The notes beneath the pieces are model-generated. The model was not told where the DNA came from, did not search any database, and saw only the letters and a list, made by a program, of their open reading frames with translations. From assembly GCA_039185015.1 (NCBI GenBank), contig JBCDAU010000003.1:1-64000 (forward strand): a DNA stretch of 64,000 nt, read 5' to 3'. The translations under genes were made by a program, and so were the position numbers. Numbering within the stretch: the first letter of the stretch is position 1; each line of letters opens with the position of its first letter. The stretch is from JBCBSZ01 sp039185015 (GTDB lineage: Bacteria > Actinomycetota > Acidimicrobiia > Acidimicrobiales > Poriferisodalaceae). This document shows positions 33,281 to 41,685 of the stretch, piece after piece.

Positions 33281-34098
33281 GCGCCGACCACCTGTTCGCT
33301 CTCGTACTCGTCGCGCTTCTCACCGGTCGGGTCGAGGCGGCTGTAGACGGTCATGACCTCTTCGGTGCTCAGGCCGGCGGCATCGCGGTCGAGCACGACC
33401 TGGCCGTCGCGCAGGCCGACCATCCGCTGGGCCCAGCCGAGCGCCAGCTCGACCTGGTGGAGCGAGGTGATCACGGTCATGTTCTCCTCACTCGTGACCC
33501 GGAAGAGGACCTCCATGACCTGACCGGAGATCTCGGGATCGAGCGAGGCGACGGGCTCGTCGGCGAGCACGATCCTGGGCTGCTGCATCAGCGTCCGGGC
33601 GATGGCGACGCGCTGTTGCTGACCGCCGGACAGGGTGTTGGTGCGTTGGAAGGCGCGGTCGGCCAGACCGACTCGCTCGAGCTGCTCGAGGGCCTCCCGA
33701 CGCAGCTTCTTCGAGTAGGTCAACACCCCGTAGCGCGGTCCGCGCAGTCGCCCGAGCGCGCCGGACAGGACGTTCTCGAGGACCGTCAGCCGGCCGACGA
33801 TGTTGAACTGCTGGAAGATGAACCCGACGTCCCGGCGCAGCTCCCGGAGCTCGGAGCCCTTCGCCATGTTCACGTTGTGGCCGAGCACGGTGACCTGACC
33901 GGCGGTCGGCTCGTGCAGCTTGTTCAGGTGGCGGAGGAAGGTCGACTTCCCCGAGCCCGACAGGCCGATGATCACCAGCAGCTGTCCCGCCGGCACATCG
34001 AGGTTGACGTCATCGAGTGCGACGACGCTGCCGCCGGCGAACTCCTTGCGCAGGTTCCGGACGCTGATGACGGTCTCCGCCGCGCCGCTCGTGCTCAT
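33277..34098 (-). CDS. phnC: Phosphonate ABC transporter ATP-binding protein
   Basis: I chose the ATG at 34098 with GGAG upstream, giving 273 aa; an ATG at 34206 would add 36 unlikely residues. It has a Walker A (GLSGSGKSTFLRHL), Q-loop (FIFQQFNIV), ABC signature (LSGGQQQRVAIARTL), Walker B (IVLADEPVASLDP) and switch His (SLHQVELAL). The order and spacing match PhnC proteins. It powers phosphonate import through the fused PhnE. It lies 228 nt downstream of phnD and overlaps phnE by 4 nt. Confidence 0.93.
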   Translation of the reverse strand: MSTSGAAETVISVRNLRKEFAGGSVVALDDVNLDVPAGQLLVIIGLSGSGKSTFLRHLNKLHEPTAGQVTVLGHNVNMAKGSELRELRRDVGFIFQQFNIVGRLTVLENVLSGALGRLRGPRYGVLTYSKKLRREALEQLERVGLADRAFQRTNTLSGGQQQRVAIARTLMQQPRIVLADEPVASLDPEISGQVMEVLFRVTSEENMTVITSLHQVELALGWAQRMVGLRDGQVVLDRDAAGLSTEEVMTVYSRLDPTGEKRDEYESEQVVGA

Positions 34099-34252
34099 CG
34101 AGGCTCCGTTTCGTAGAGATGTCGCTGTCTCGTTCAGGACCGACACCGCCCGGGGACGCACTGCGGCGCCCCCGGGTCGGGTCGTGGATGTCGTCCCGGT
34201 GTTCACTCAGTGGCGGGCACAACCGGCGGCGAGGGCCGCAGGAGCGTCAGCT

Positions 34253-34317
34253 CCGAGGACACCGGAGGGGGTCGGAGCACTGGGCGCTCCGGGGGCTCCG
34301 GGGCCCCAGCCGGGAAT
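34253..34317 (-). terminator. 3' element after phnD, shared with phnE
   Basis: The element begins 9 nt after the phnD stop on the minus strand. Its GC-rich core (34293-34317) matches the post-phnE element at 24 of 25 bases and can fold through GGGGCCCC pairing. Between phnD and phnC it may lower read-through into phnC or stabilise phnD mRNA, giving more binding protein than ATPase. Confidence 0.55.
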
Positions 34318-34326
34318 CAACCCTGC

Positions 34327-35481
34327 TCAGCCGTCGCAGCGGGCGGAGCCGGTCTGCTCGCAGACGAAGCGGATGCCGTCGTAGAGGTCGTTCGTGACGG
34401 GGAGGTACTGGGTGGCGCCCTCCTCGGCGATCGAGCACTCACCGGCGTCGTACTCCTCCTGGGTGCAGAAGCCCTCGGCGAGGAAGCGGTCGGCGTTGAG
34501 CTCGTTGACGTACACGTCGGTGACGGCGTCGATGAAGCTCTGCGGGAAGCTGGCCTGGATGGCGACCGGCGAGTTCGGGATCGGCGGGCTCTTCCAGACG
34601 ATCTTCAGCTCGGCGGTGTCCTCGTTGAACGACTCGTCCTCGACGGCGTCGATGACGCCGGTGATGTCGCCCTGGTCGGGGAGCAGCGCGGTGACCATGG
34701 CGTCGAAGGCGAAGCCGGCGTCGCAGGTGCCGTTGGCGACCGAGAGCGCCGAGGCGTCGTGGCCGCCGGCGAAGGTGCCGGACACGCCGGTCTCCGGATC
34801 GATGCCCTCACCGAGCAGGCCGGCCGACGGGAACAGGAAGCCCGACGTCGAGCCCGGGTCGACGAAGCAGATGTTGCGGTCGGCGTAATCGGCGAGCGAG
34901 TTGATCTCCTCGTTGCCGGCCTGGGTGATGCCGTACGAGCGGTACGACGCCGGGTTGTCACCCTCCTGGCCGATGGCCACGGGGACGATGTCGGCGCCGT
35001 TGCCCGTGGCGATCACGTAGGAGAACGGGCCGAACTGGGCCATGTCGAGGTTGCCGGCGATCATCGCCTCGATGACGCCCGCGTAGTCGGTGGCGAAGCT
35101 GAACTCGATCGGGATGCCGAGCTCCTCTTCGAGGATGTCGAGCACCGGCTGGTACCGGTCGATCTGCTGCTGCTCCTCCTGCGACGGCACCACGGCGAAG
35201 CGCAGCTCGGAGGGCCAGCCCTCACGGTCGTCGGCGTCGGCTGCGCCCTCGACGGCCTCGGCGGCCTCCTCGGCCGCATCCTCGGTCTCTTCCACGGCTT
35301 CATCCGCGGCGTCGGCCGCGTCGCTCACGGCCTCTTCGGCGTCGTCGGTCGCGTCCTCGGCGACCTCGGTGACCGCCTCGACGGCGTCGTCGGCGTCATC
35401 GGAGTCGCCGCAGGCTGCCGCGACGAGCGCGAGCACGGCGAACAACGCCAGCACCAGGCGCCAGGGGGAGGAGTTCCTCAT
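34327..35481 (-). CDS. phnD: Phosphonate-binding lipoprotein of ABC transporter
   Basis: The protein has 384 aa. The signal peptide ends in the lipobox LVAAAC, so it is a membrane-anchored lipoprotein. An unusually long acidic Glu/Ala/Asp linker (about 26-85) separates the anchor from the binding domain. That domain begins LRFAVVPSQEEQQQIDRYQP and includes IAGNLDMAQFGPFSYVIA, CFVDPGSTSGFLFPSAGLL and GTCDAGFAFDAMVTALL, matching PhnD/PtxB substrate-binding proteins. It captures phosphonates outside the membrane. The operator-like site at 35533-35546 and the PHO-box-like site at 35578-35599 lie directly upstream. Confidence 0.93.
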   Translation of the reverse strand: MRNSSPWRLVLALFAVLALVAAACGDSDDADDAVEAVTEVAEDATDDAEEAVSDAADAADEAVEETEDAAEEAAEAVEGAADADDREGWPSELRFAVVPSQEEQQQIDRYQPVLDILEEELGIPIEFSFATDYAGVIEAMIAGNLDMAQFGPFSYVIATGNGADIVPVAIGQEGDNPASYRSYGITQAGNEEINSLADYADRNICFVDPGSTSGFLFPSAGLLGEGIDPETGVSGTFAGGHDASALSVANGTCDAGFAFDAMVTALLPDQGDITGVIDAVEDESFNEDTAELKIVWKSPPIPNSPVAIQASFPQSFIDAVTDVYVNELNADRFLAEGFCTQEEYDAGECSIAEEGATQYLPVTNDLYDGIRFVCEQTGSARCDG

Positions 35482-35532
35482 GTCGGTGTCTCCATGGGGT
35501 CAGGGATCAGGTGACGCCGCGCAACCTAGGAA

Positions 35533-35546
35533 GTTGACATGACATC
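35533..35546. promoter_or_regulatory. Candidate GntR (PhnF-type) operator upstream of phnD
   Basis: GTTGACATGACATC matches 12 of 14 bases of the perfect palindrome GTTGTCATGACAAC upstream of the first gntR gene (42436-42449). It lies about 52-65 nt upstream of the phnD start codon, where a repressor could block transcription. Confidence 0.6.
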
Positions 35547-35577
35547 TCCGTGTGCCCATTCGGACCTTCATCCGTCA

Positions 35578-35599
35578 CTTCGGTGAACTGTCGGAGATG
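35578..35599 (-). promoter_or_regulatory. Candidate PHO box upstream of phnD
   Basis: The minus strand reads CATCTCCGACA followed by GTTCACCGAAG, two 11-nt units, with 19 of 22 bases identical to the site at 10800-10821. It lies upstream of the GntR operator-like site. Phosphate-starvation control by a PhoP-type regulator is expected for phosphonate uptake, but the site is only a sequence match. Confidence 0.5.
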
Positions 35600-35709
35600 G
35601 CACTCGATGCACCCGAACAACCCGTCTGACCTGGGCATTCGCTGCTCCGGGCGCGCCGAAGCGACCGCCGACGGTCCCGTCGGCGGTCCGGCCCCACCCG
35701 GGTGGAGAC

Positions 35710-36912
35710 TCAGGCGAAACCGGCGACCAGGTCGTTGGCCGATCGACGGGCTCGTGACGCGCCGACGACCTCGGGCCACGGCCCCCGGTCGTCGACGAGC
35801 ACGAGATCGGAACGGCGGCCGACCTCGATCCGGCCGCGGTCGACGAGACCGGTCATCTCGGCCGGTCCGTCGGTGACGAGCCGGATCGCCGCGGGCAGAT
35901 CGACGATCCCCCGGCGGGCCAGCAGGAAGGCGGCGGCCAACAAGGTCGACGGTTGGTAGTCGGACGCGAGCACCGTGCAGGCCCCGGCGGCCACCAGGTC
36001 GGCGGCGGCCACGTTGCCGGAGTGGGAACCGCCGAGCACCACGTTGGGCGCTCCGGCGACGACCGGCAGGTCGTGCTCTCGGGCGATGCGGGCGGCATCG
36101 ATCGACAAGGGGAACTCCGCGACCTGCGCCCCCCAGTCGTCGATCGCCGTGCGCATCTGCTCGGCGTCCTCGACGTCGTGAGCGAGCATCCGTGCCTCGC
36201 CGGCGCCCGCCAGGCGACGCACTCCGGCGAGGTTGCGGTCGCGCAGGTGCAGCTTGGCGTCGGCCTCGGCGATCCGCTTCGCCACGATCTCCTCGACGGT
36301 CTGCCCCTCGGGCACCGATGCCGGGTCGATCGAGCGGGCGAACCGTTCGACGTCGCGGAACTGGCCCTGTCCCGGGGTGTGGTCCTCGAAGGACAGCAGC
36401 GGAGCCACAGGCGGAGCGCCGTCCATCCAGTCGTCGAGCACGTGGAGCTCGGGCTCGATGGCGCCGAGGCCGTCGACGGACCGGGCCTCGAGGCGGAACA
36501 GGAGGCGATGGTCGACGGGCGGTTCGCTCTCGCGACGCCGCGCGATCCCGCGCACCACCTCCTGGGCTTGCTCGATCGTGCGGCCGTAGTCGGGACGGTT
36601 CTCGAAGCCGACGCCGTGGAACACCGTCGTGATCCCAGCTGATCGGAGCCGGCCCTCGAAGGAACCGAGGGCGAACTCGAGGGGGAACGACGACGAGCGC
36701 CGGGGGCGGAGCTCCTTCTCGAGGCCGTCGCTGTGGGTGTCGACCAGACCCGGCAGACAGAGCAGCCCACGACCGTCGATGCCGTCGTGATGGTGGACGT
36801 GCTCGACGACGTCCTCGATCCGTCCTCGGTCGCAGACGATCGTGGCGTTCTCGACGATGCGGTCGGGCAGGACGGCACGCACGTTGGTGAGGATCAGACG
36901 ATCGTCGGTCAC
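35710..36912 (-). CDS. phnM: PhnM, ribose-1-alkylphosphonate triphosphate diphosphatase
   Basis: The GTG overlaps the phnL stop (GTGA), giving 400 aa. It is an amidohydrolase-fold enzyme with PhnM-specific motifs: PGLVDTHSDGLEKELRPR (metal site), LSFEDHTPGQGQF, GAPNVVLGGSHSGNVAA and LASDYQPSTLLAAAF. PhnM removes pyrophosphate from the 5-triphosphate made by PhnGHIL, giving the substrate of PhnJ. It is the last gene of the overlapping phnGHIJKLM set. A 228-bp gap with regulatory sites separates it from phnD. Confidence 0.95.
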   Translation of the reverse strand: MTDDRLILTNVRAVLPDRIVENATIVCDRGRIEDVVEHVHHHDGIDGRGLLCLPGLVDTHSDGLEKELRPRRSSSFPLEFALGSFEGRLRSAGITTVFHGVGFENRPDYGRTIEQAQEVVRGIARRRESEPPVDHRLLFRLEARSVDGLGAIEPELHVLDDWMDGAPPVAPLLSFEDHTPGQGQFRDVERFARSIDPASVPEGQTVEEIVAKRIAEADAKLHLRDRNLAGVRRLAGAGEARMLAHDVEDAEQMRTAIDDWGAQVAEFPLSIDAARIAREHDLPVVAGAPNVVLGGSHSGNVAAADLVAAGACTVLASDYQPSTLLAAAFLLARRGIVDLPAAIRLVTDGPAEMTGLVDRGRIEVGRRSDLVLVDDRGPWPEVVGASRARRSANDLVAGFA

Positions 36913-37670
36913 GAGGTCACCACCCCGGCGAGCACCTCGGCTGGTGAGCCGGCGGCACGCACCTGACCGTCGCCGACGACGACGACCCGGTCGGCCAGGC
37001 GTTCCATGACGGCGGCGTCGTGGAACACGGCCAACACGGCCACGCCGTGATCGGTGAGTCGATCGATCCGTTGGAGGACGGCCTCGCGGTTGGCGGGATC
37101 GAGCGCGGAGATCGGCTCGTCGAGCAGCAGCAGACGGGGCGGAGCGATCGTGCCGGCGGCGAGGTTGACGCGCTGCTTCTCACCGCCGGAGAGCAGCGAC
37201 GGGTAGGTCGCCCACAGCTGCTCGCCGAGGTTGACCTCGCGAAGCGCCTGGGCCGCGGCATCGCGCGCCGCGTCGGGGGCCAGACCCCGCCGCTGCCCCG
37301 AGCGGGCCACGACATCGAGCGCTCCTCGTCGCGGCTCGGCCCGCAGGAACTGCGAGACGTAGCCGACGTCGGCGTCGCGCACGTCGGCCAGGTCCCGGTC
37401 GGCGAGGGTCAGCAGATCGATGCGGGACCCGTCGCCTCGGCGGAGCCACACCTCACCGGCGTCGGCGAGGTAGGTCCGGTAGATGGCCTTGAGCAACGAC
37501 GACTTGCCGGCACCGCTCGAGCCGGCGATCGACACGTGCTCCCCGGCGTGCACGTCGAGGCTGACGCCCCTGAGTGCCTCGACGTACCGGTCGATCGCAT
37601 GGAGCTCGAACGAGACGTGCAGGTCACGGACGTCCAGGATCGGTGCTTCGTCCACGATGGGGTCCTTCAC
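36909..37670 (-). CDS. phnL: PhnL, C-P lyase ATP-binding subunit
   Basis: The GTG at 37670 overlaps the phnK stop (GTGA) and gives 253 aa. It has a complete ABC ATPase: Walker A GSSGAGKSSLL, signature LLSGGEKQRVNLAAG, Walker B LLLLDEPISALDP and a switch His in AVFHDAAVMERL. The PhnL-type opening ILDVRDLHVSFELH and SQFLRAEPRRGALDVV support the assignment over other ABC proteins. With PhnG, H and I it transfers the alkylphosphonate to ATP ribose, and in the solved complex it docks with PhnK. Confidence 0.93.
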   Translation of the reverse strand: MKDPIVDEAPILDVRDLHVSFELHAIDRYVEALRGVSLDVHAGEHVSIAGSSGAGKSSLLKAIYRTYLADAGEVWLRRGDGSRIDLLTLADRDLADVRDADVGYVSQFLRAEPRRGALDVVARSGQRRGLAPDAARDAAAQALREVNLGEQLWATYPSLLSGGEKQRVNLAAGTIAPPRLLLLDEPISALDPANREAVLQRIDRLTDHGVAVLAVFHDAAVMERLADRVVVVGDGQVRAAGSPAEVLAGVVTS

Positions 37671-38533
37671 CCTCGGGCTGCGGCCACGAGCCGCTGGCTG
37701 TACGGATGCTGCGGGTCCTCGAGCAACTGGTCGGTGAGTCCCTCCTCGACCACCCGACCGTGGTGCATCACCAGCACGCGGCGGGTGAGCATCTCGATGA
37801 CGGAGAAGTCGTGGGAGACGACGACGGCAGCGATACCGAGCTCGTCGAGCAGGTCGCGCACGAGATCGAGCACGCCGGCGGCGACCGACGCATCGAGTCC
37901 GGTGGTCGGCTCGTCGAGCAAGAGGACGGGCGGCCGGTTGGCCAGGGCCTTGGCGAGCTGCACGCGCTGACGCATGCCACCGGAGAAGGTGCGGACGAGA
38001 TCGTCCATGCGCTCCAGCGGGACCTCGGTCCGTTCGAGCAGCTCGGCCGCCCGGGATCGGATGTTGCCGAAGTGGCGCCACCCGGCGGCCGTCAGCCGCT
38101 CGGCGACGTTGCCCCCGGCGGTGACCCCGAGCTCGAGACCCTCGGCCGGGTCCTGGTAGACGACCGAGAGGTGGTCGACCCGGAGCGACCGGCGGGTCGA
38201 CGGGTCGAGGGTGAGCAGATCGTCCTCACCGTTGCGGAACGAGCGGAGCCAGGCGTGGCCTGCCGTCGACGGGATGTCGCCGGCGATGCAGCGCAGCACC
38301 GACGACTTGCCCGAACCGGACTCGCCGATGATGCCGAGCGCTTCGCCGGGAGCCACGTCGAAGTTGACGTCCCAGGCTCCGACGACGGCTCCGGTTCGTG
38401 GGCTCACGGTGCGCCCCGTCTCCGGCCCGGTGCCCTCGATGGCCAGCGGCACGCCGCGCTCGTCGAGCCCACCGGTCGGACCGTAGATCTTGCCGAGTCC
38501 CTCGACCCGAAGTGACCAGTCAGCGGCCATCAC
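37667..38533 (-). CDS. phnK: PhnK, C-P lyase ATP-binding subunit
   Basis: The GTG at 38533 overlaps the phnJ stop; an ATG three bases later is also possible. The protein has 288 aa with Walker A GIIGESGSGKSS, signature TFSGGMRQRVQLAKAL and Walker B LLLDEPTTGLD. It ends ITDQLLEDPQHPYSQ-like (QLLEDPQHPYSQRL), as in dipeptide-type ABC ATPases including PhnK. Compared with E. coli PhnK it has an insert of about 30 residues near 20-50. PhnK binds the PhnGHIJ core and is thought to couple ATP use to turnover. Confidence 0.93.
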   Translation of the reverse strand: MMAADWSLRVEGLGKIYGPTGGLDERGVPLAIEGTGPETGRTVSPRTGAVVGAWDVNFDVAPGEALGIIGESGSGKSSVLRCIAGDIPSTAGHAWLRSFRNGEDDLLTLDPSTRRSLRVDHLSVVYQDPAEGLELGVTAGGNVAERLTAAGWRHFGNIRSRAAELLERTEVPLERMDDLVRTFSGGMRQRVQLAKALANRPPVLLLDEPTTGLDASVAAGVLDLVRDLLDELGIAAVVVSHDFSVIEMLTRRVLVMHHGRVVEEGLTDQLLEDPQHPYSQRLVAAARG

Positions 38534-39471
38534 GCATCACTCCCTGCATCCATCGAGGCCTCGCGGACGGGGAGCAGGCCCCGACGTCGGGAGCACCAGT
38601 CGGTGTCGGAGCACACCCACTCCGACGAGTCGTCGAGCTTGGGGATCTCGACGAGGAAGGAGACGGGCTGTCCTGGGCGGCCCGCGCCGCACAGCCGACA
38701 GAACGCGCCCTCGGTCGTCTCGACCTCGAAGGGCACGTCCTCGAAGGTCAAGGGCTCGACATCGGTGTGTGGTGGCACGGCGTAGATGCGCTTCTCCCGA
38801 CCGGCGCCGAACAACGACAGGTGCTCGGACTGATGGAGCTTCGGCACGTCCCACCGCGGGATGGGCGTGGTCGCGATGACGTAGCGGCCACCGACGAGGC
38901 ACGGGTAGCCGGTCGATCGGGTGATCACGCCGTTGCGTACGACGTCCTCGTAGAGGCTCACCCACATCTTCGAGTAGTCCGCCTCGGCGTGCATGCGGGA
39001 CAGCTCGGCCATGTCGCGCTCGACGCCACGTAGTGGCTCGGGGACCGGGACCTGCAGCACGAGCACCTGGTCCTCGGTCATCGGGTCCTCCGGGATCCGA
39101 TGACGGGTCTGCACGACCGTCGACTCCTCGGCGTGCGTCGTGGTGCCGACACCGGTGCTCGACCGGATCAGCCGGCGGAGGTTCGCAGCGTTGACGCCGG
39201 CGTCCTCGCCCTGGTCGATCACCTTCACGGTGTCGGCGTCGCCGATCACGCCGAGGGTGATCTGGAGGCCGCCGGAGCCCCAACCTCGGGCCACGGGCAT
39301 CTCGCGACTGCCGAAGGGCACCTGGTAGCCGGGCACCGCGATGGCGGTCAGGCAGGCTCGTCGAATCTCCCGCTTGGAGTACTCGTCGAGCAGCTCGTGG
39401 CGCTCGACGTGGCCGGCCAACGCCTCGGTGTCGCTCGGCGTGGACTCGCCGATCAGGTCGGTGACGCTCAC
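38530..39471 (-). CDS. phnJ: PhnJ, radical-SAM C-P lyase
   Basis: I chose the GTG at 39471, which overlaps the phnI stop in the GTGA style of its neighbours; an ATG at 39486 is an alternative. The protein has 313 aa with LLDEYSKREIRRACL, YQVPFGSREMPVARGWG and RHRIPE, matching PhnJ. The C-terminal cysteines are arranged C-x2-C-x25-C-x5-C (FCRLCGAG; VCSDTDWCSRRR). In E. coli the first spacing is about 21. The first three bind the 4Fe-4S cluster and the last is the radical cysteine. It cleaves the C-P bond of ribose-1-phosphonate-5-phosphate. Confidence 0.95.
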   Translation of the reverse strand: MSVTDLIGESTPSDTEALAGHVERHELLDEYSKREIRRACLTAIAVPGYQVPFGSREMPVARGWGSGGLQITLGVIGDADTVKVIDQGEDAGVNAANLRRLIRSSTGVGTTTHAEESTVVQTRHRIPEDPMTEDQVLVLQVPVPEPLRGVERDMAELSRMHAEADYSKMWVSLYEDVVRNGVITRSTGYPCLVGGRYVIATTPIPRWDVPKLHQSEHLSLFGAGREKRIYAVPPHTDVEPLTFEDVPFEVETTEGAFCRLCGAGRPGQPVSFLVEIPKLDDSSEWVCSDTDWCSRRRGLLPVREASMDAGSDA

Positions 39472-40625
39472 CGGCAGTCCTTCCATTCGTCGGCGTGCTC
39501 GCCGCGGATGTCGGTCGAGGCCGCCCGACGCCGAGCCTCCTTGCGCTCGACCATCGAGCGGAAGGTGACGTAGTGCGGCAGCTTGAGGTGCTCGAGGAAC
39601 CCGGAGGCGTCGAGCCCGTCGGTGGTCTGCAGCACCGACTGCTCGAGTGGGCCCTCACCGTTGTTTCGGTGCACCGCGATGTCGAGGTTGGCCATGGCGA
39701 TGGCCTTGCGCTCGTTGTGCCCCATGCAGAGGCCGTACCCGACGTCGAAGCGGTCGGTCTCCTCGTCGATCCCGTCGAGGTCCTCGATCGCCTCGACCTC
39801 GGTGACGCGGATGTGGCCCAGGGTCACCGGCTTGCCGGTGACCGGATGCTCGACCTCCACCGGCAGCTCGCCGTGACGGACCTCGCCGAGGGTCACCTCG
39901 TGGAGGTTGCGGTCGGGGCCGAGGATGTTGCGATACCAGAGCTGGACCAGCGCGCCGGTCTCGGCCCGGGCCATCGTGGCGAGCACCGCCGAGCGGGGCG
40001 CTCCCGGCCGGGCAGGGACCCGGGTGATGTCGTACGGCTCGGGATCGTCGTCGCGGCGTCGGTCGACGAGCAGATCCATCTCCCGGAGCAGCTCATAGAG
40101 GCGCTTCGGCTGGCGCTTCTCGGTGAGGTCCTCGGCGTCGGCGGCGACCTCATCGGCTTCGGGGAGGGCGGCGGCCTCGGCATCGGCTGCCGCGGCCTCC
40201 ATGGCCTGCTGTCGTGCGACGTCCTCCGGCGTCGGGTCGAGCAGGCGGCCCGTGTAGTCGAGGGTGCGACCGAGGAGCTGGGGACCGGGCGGGTTCCGGT
40301 AGGCCGGGACGATCCGGCGGAGGACCGACATCTCGTCGGCGTCGGCCGGCTCGGCGTAGGCGAAGCGGGGCAGGGTCGACCGGTGCGCCCGCACGAGGTG
40401 GGACGCCTCGATGATGTCGCCCTCGGCCTGGCGGAGGGCACGGGCGGCGAGCTCGGGAGCCCACAGGCCGCCCTCCCCCATCACCCGGTCGACGGCGAAG
40501 CGCTGCCGCTCGATCAGCTGACCCACCTCGAGCCAGGAGCTGGTGCCCGACACCCGCTTGCGGGCGACGAGCTCCTCGGCGGCGGTGATGGCATCGAGGC
40601 CACCCTTGGCTGCTGCGTATCCCAC
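39468..40625 (-). CDS. phnI: PhnI, C-P lyase core subunit
   Basis: The GTG at 40625 follows an AGGAG site 8 nt upstream and lies two bases from the phnH stop; the protein has 385 aa. It begins GYAAAKGGLDAITAAEEL, an almost diagnostic PhnI start. It contains VMGEGGLWAPELAARALRQA, EASHLVRAHRSTLPR and the C-terminal GYGLCMGHNERKAIAMA and HVTF-like HYVTFRSMVER segments. A 30-residue Ala/Glu-rich insert lies near 150-180. PhnI binds PhnG, PhnH and PhnJ and catalyses the nucleosidase-type step with ATP. Confidence 0.95.
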   Translation of the reverse strand: MGYAAAKGGLDAITAAEELVARKRVSGTSSWLEVGQLIERQRFAVDRVMGEGGLWAPELAARALRQAEGDIIEASHLVRAHRSTLPRFAYAEPADADEMSVLRRIVPAYRNPPGPQLLGRTLDYTGRLLDPTPEDVARQQAMEAAAADAEAAALPEADEVAADAEDLTEKRQPKRLYELLREMDLLVDRRRDDDPEPYDITRVPARPGAPRSAVLATMARAETGALVQLWYRNILGPDRNLHEVTLGEVRHGELPVEVEHPVTGKPVTLGHIRVTEVEAIEDLDGIDEETDRFDVGYGLCMGHNERKAIAMANLDIAVHRNNGEGPLEQSVLQTTDGLDASGFLEHLKLPHYVTFRSMVERKEARRRAASTDIRGEHADEWKDCR

Positions 40626-40627
40626 GA

Positions 40628-41254
40628 TTACTCCTGGTCGCTCTCGGGGAGGTTGACGGTCGAACTGCGGGGAAGGGCCACGACCCGGCCGTCGGTGTCG
40701 ACGAGCCAGGTGTCCACGCCCGCCGGGAAGGCGGCGTTGACCGTGTTCAGCGCCGCGATCGCGTCGGCGGCGAGCCCGTCGACGCCGAATCGGAGGGCAC
40801 CGGGCACGCCGGGGCCCTGCACCTCGACCACGAGTCGGGCGGTGTCGACCGCGTCGGTCAGCCGATCGACCTCGACCACGAGTCGGGCGCCGTGCTCCGG
40901 CCGGAACGCGCTCCCACGACGGAGAGCGAGCACGTGGTCGGCCCGCAGCCCGGCGAGCGCCGCCACGCAGTCGGCATCGTCGTGATCGGTGACCCGGGCG
41001 CCGGTCGCGTCGCCGAGGAGCCGAGCCCAGCGGCCGTCGTCGTCGCCGAGCACGGCGACGGACACCTCGACGTCGGCGATCGCGAGCGGGAGGACGAGGG
41101 CCGACGGCACCCCGTCGACGATCACGTCGTCGTCGAGGACGTGGAGCGTGCCCGGGCGGGACAGCGAGTCCATCAGCGTGCGGAAGGCCCGTTGCGACCG
41201 GTCGCCGCGCAGGCGCACGGCACGCAGGTCGAACGACGGGGGCTGGGTCTGCAT
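40628..41254 (-). CDS. phnH: PhnH, C-P lyase core subunit
   Basis: The protein has 208 aa. The ATG shares one base with the phnG stop. Family features include RGDRSQRAFRTLMDSLSRPG near the start and VEVQGPGVPGALRFGVDGL near residue 140, the PhnH signature for the PLP-transferase-like fold, and LNTVNAAFPAGVDTWLVD close to the end. PhnH forms the dimer bridge of the PhnGHI assembly. It has no catalytic lysine-type PLP site, as expected. Confidence 0.92.
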   Translation of the reverse strand: MQTQPPSFDLRAVRLRGDRSQRAFRTLMDSLSRPGTLHVLDDDVIVDGVPSALVLPLAIADVEVSVAVLGDDDGRWARLLGDATGARVTDHDDADCVAALAGLRADHVLALRRGSAFRPEHGARLVVEVDRLTDAVDTARLVVEVQGPGVPGALRFGVDGLAADAIAALNTVNAAFPAGVDTWLVDTDGRVVALPRSSTVNLPESDQE

Positions 41255-41685
41255 CAGTCGAGCTCCTCGAAGGTGACCTCGGTGGCGGCGATCTCGGCCC
41301 AGGTGCGTCGACGGTCGGCCTCGATCGTGCGGCGCGACAGGTCACACACGGCGAGGACGTCGGCGGCTTCGGGTCCGTCGGACTCGACGACCGCATCGCA
41401 GATGGCGGCGGCGAGGGTGGCGGCGCGGTCGTCGCCGAGACGCATCGCCCAGCCGCGCTCGCCATCGATCTCGACGGCGGCCCGAGTGACCAGCACCTCA
41501 CCAAGGTGGAAGCGCTCGCGCACCACGGGTTCGCGCACCTGCATCATCACCATGCCGACCTCCGGTTCCTGGAGGATCACGGGGTCGGTGCGGGCGAGGC
41601 AGCGGTCGGCGAGCGCCACCAGGGTGTCGCGCTCGGTCGCCGCGAGCAGCTCGGTGCGCCGCTCACGGTCGAGCTCCACGGTCAT
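41254..41685 (-). CDS. phnG: PhnG, C-P lyase core subunit
   Basis: The protein has 143 aa. The ATG follows GAGGAGAG and overlaps the gntR stop (ATGA). It has the PhnG pattern: ILQEPEVGMVMMQVREPVVR, RFHLGEVLVTRAAVEIDGER, GWAMRLGDDRAATLAAAI and TEVTFEELD at the end. PhnG, H and I together catalyse displacement of adenine from ATP by the phosphonate. It is the first structural gene of the phnGHIJKLM run. Confidence 0.92.
   Translation of the reverse strand: MTVELDRERRTELLAATERDTLVALADRCLARTDPVILQEPEVGMVMMQVREPVVRERFHLGEVLVTRAAVEIDGERGWAMRLGDDRAATLAAAICDAVVESDGPEAADVLAVCDLSRRTIEADRRRTWAEIAATEVTFEELD

Noticed and set aside
34099..34206. Longer phnC start at 34206
   Set aside because: The extra 36 residues look nothing like PhnC, and a good GGAG site precedes the ATG at 34098.
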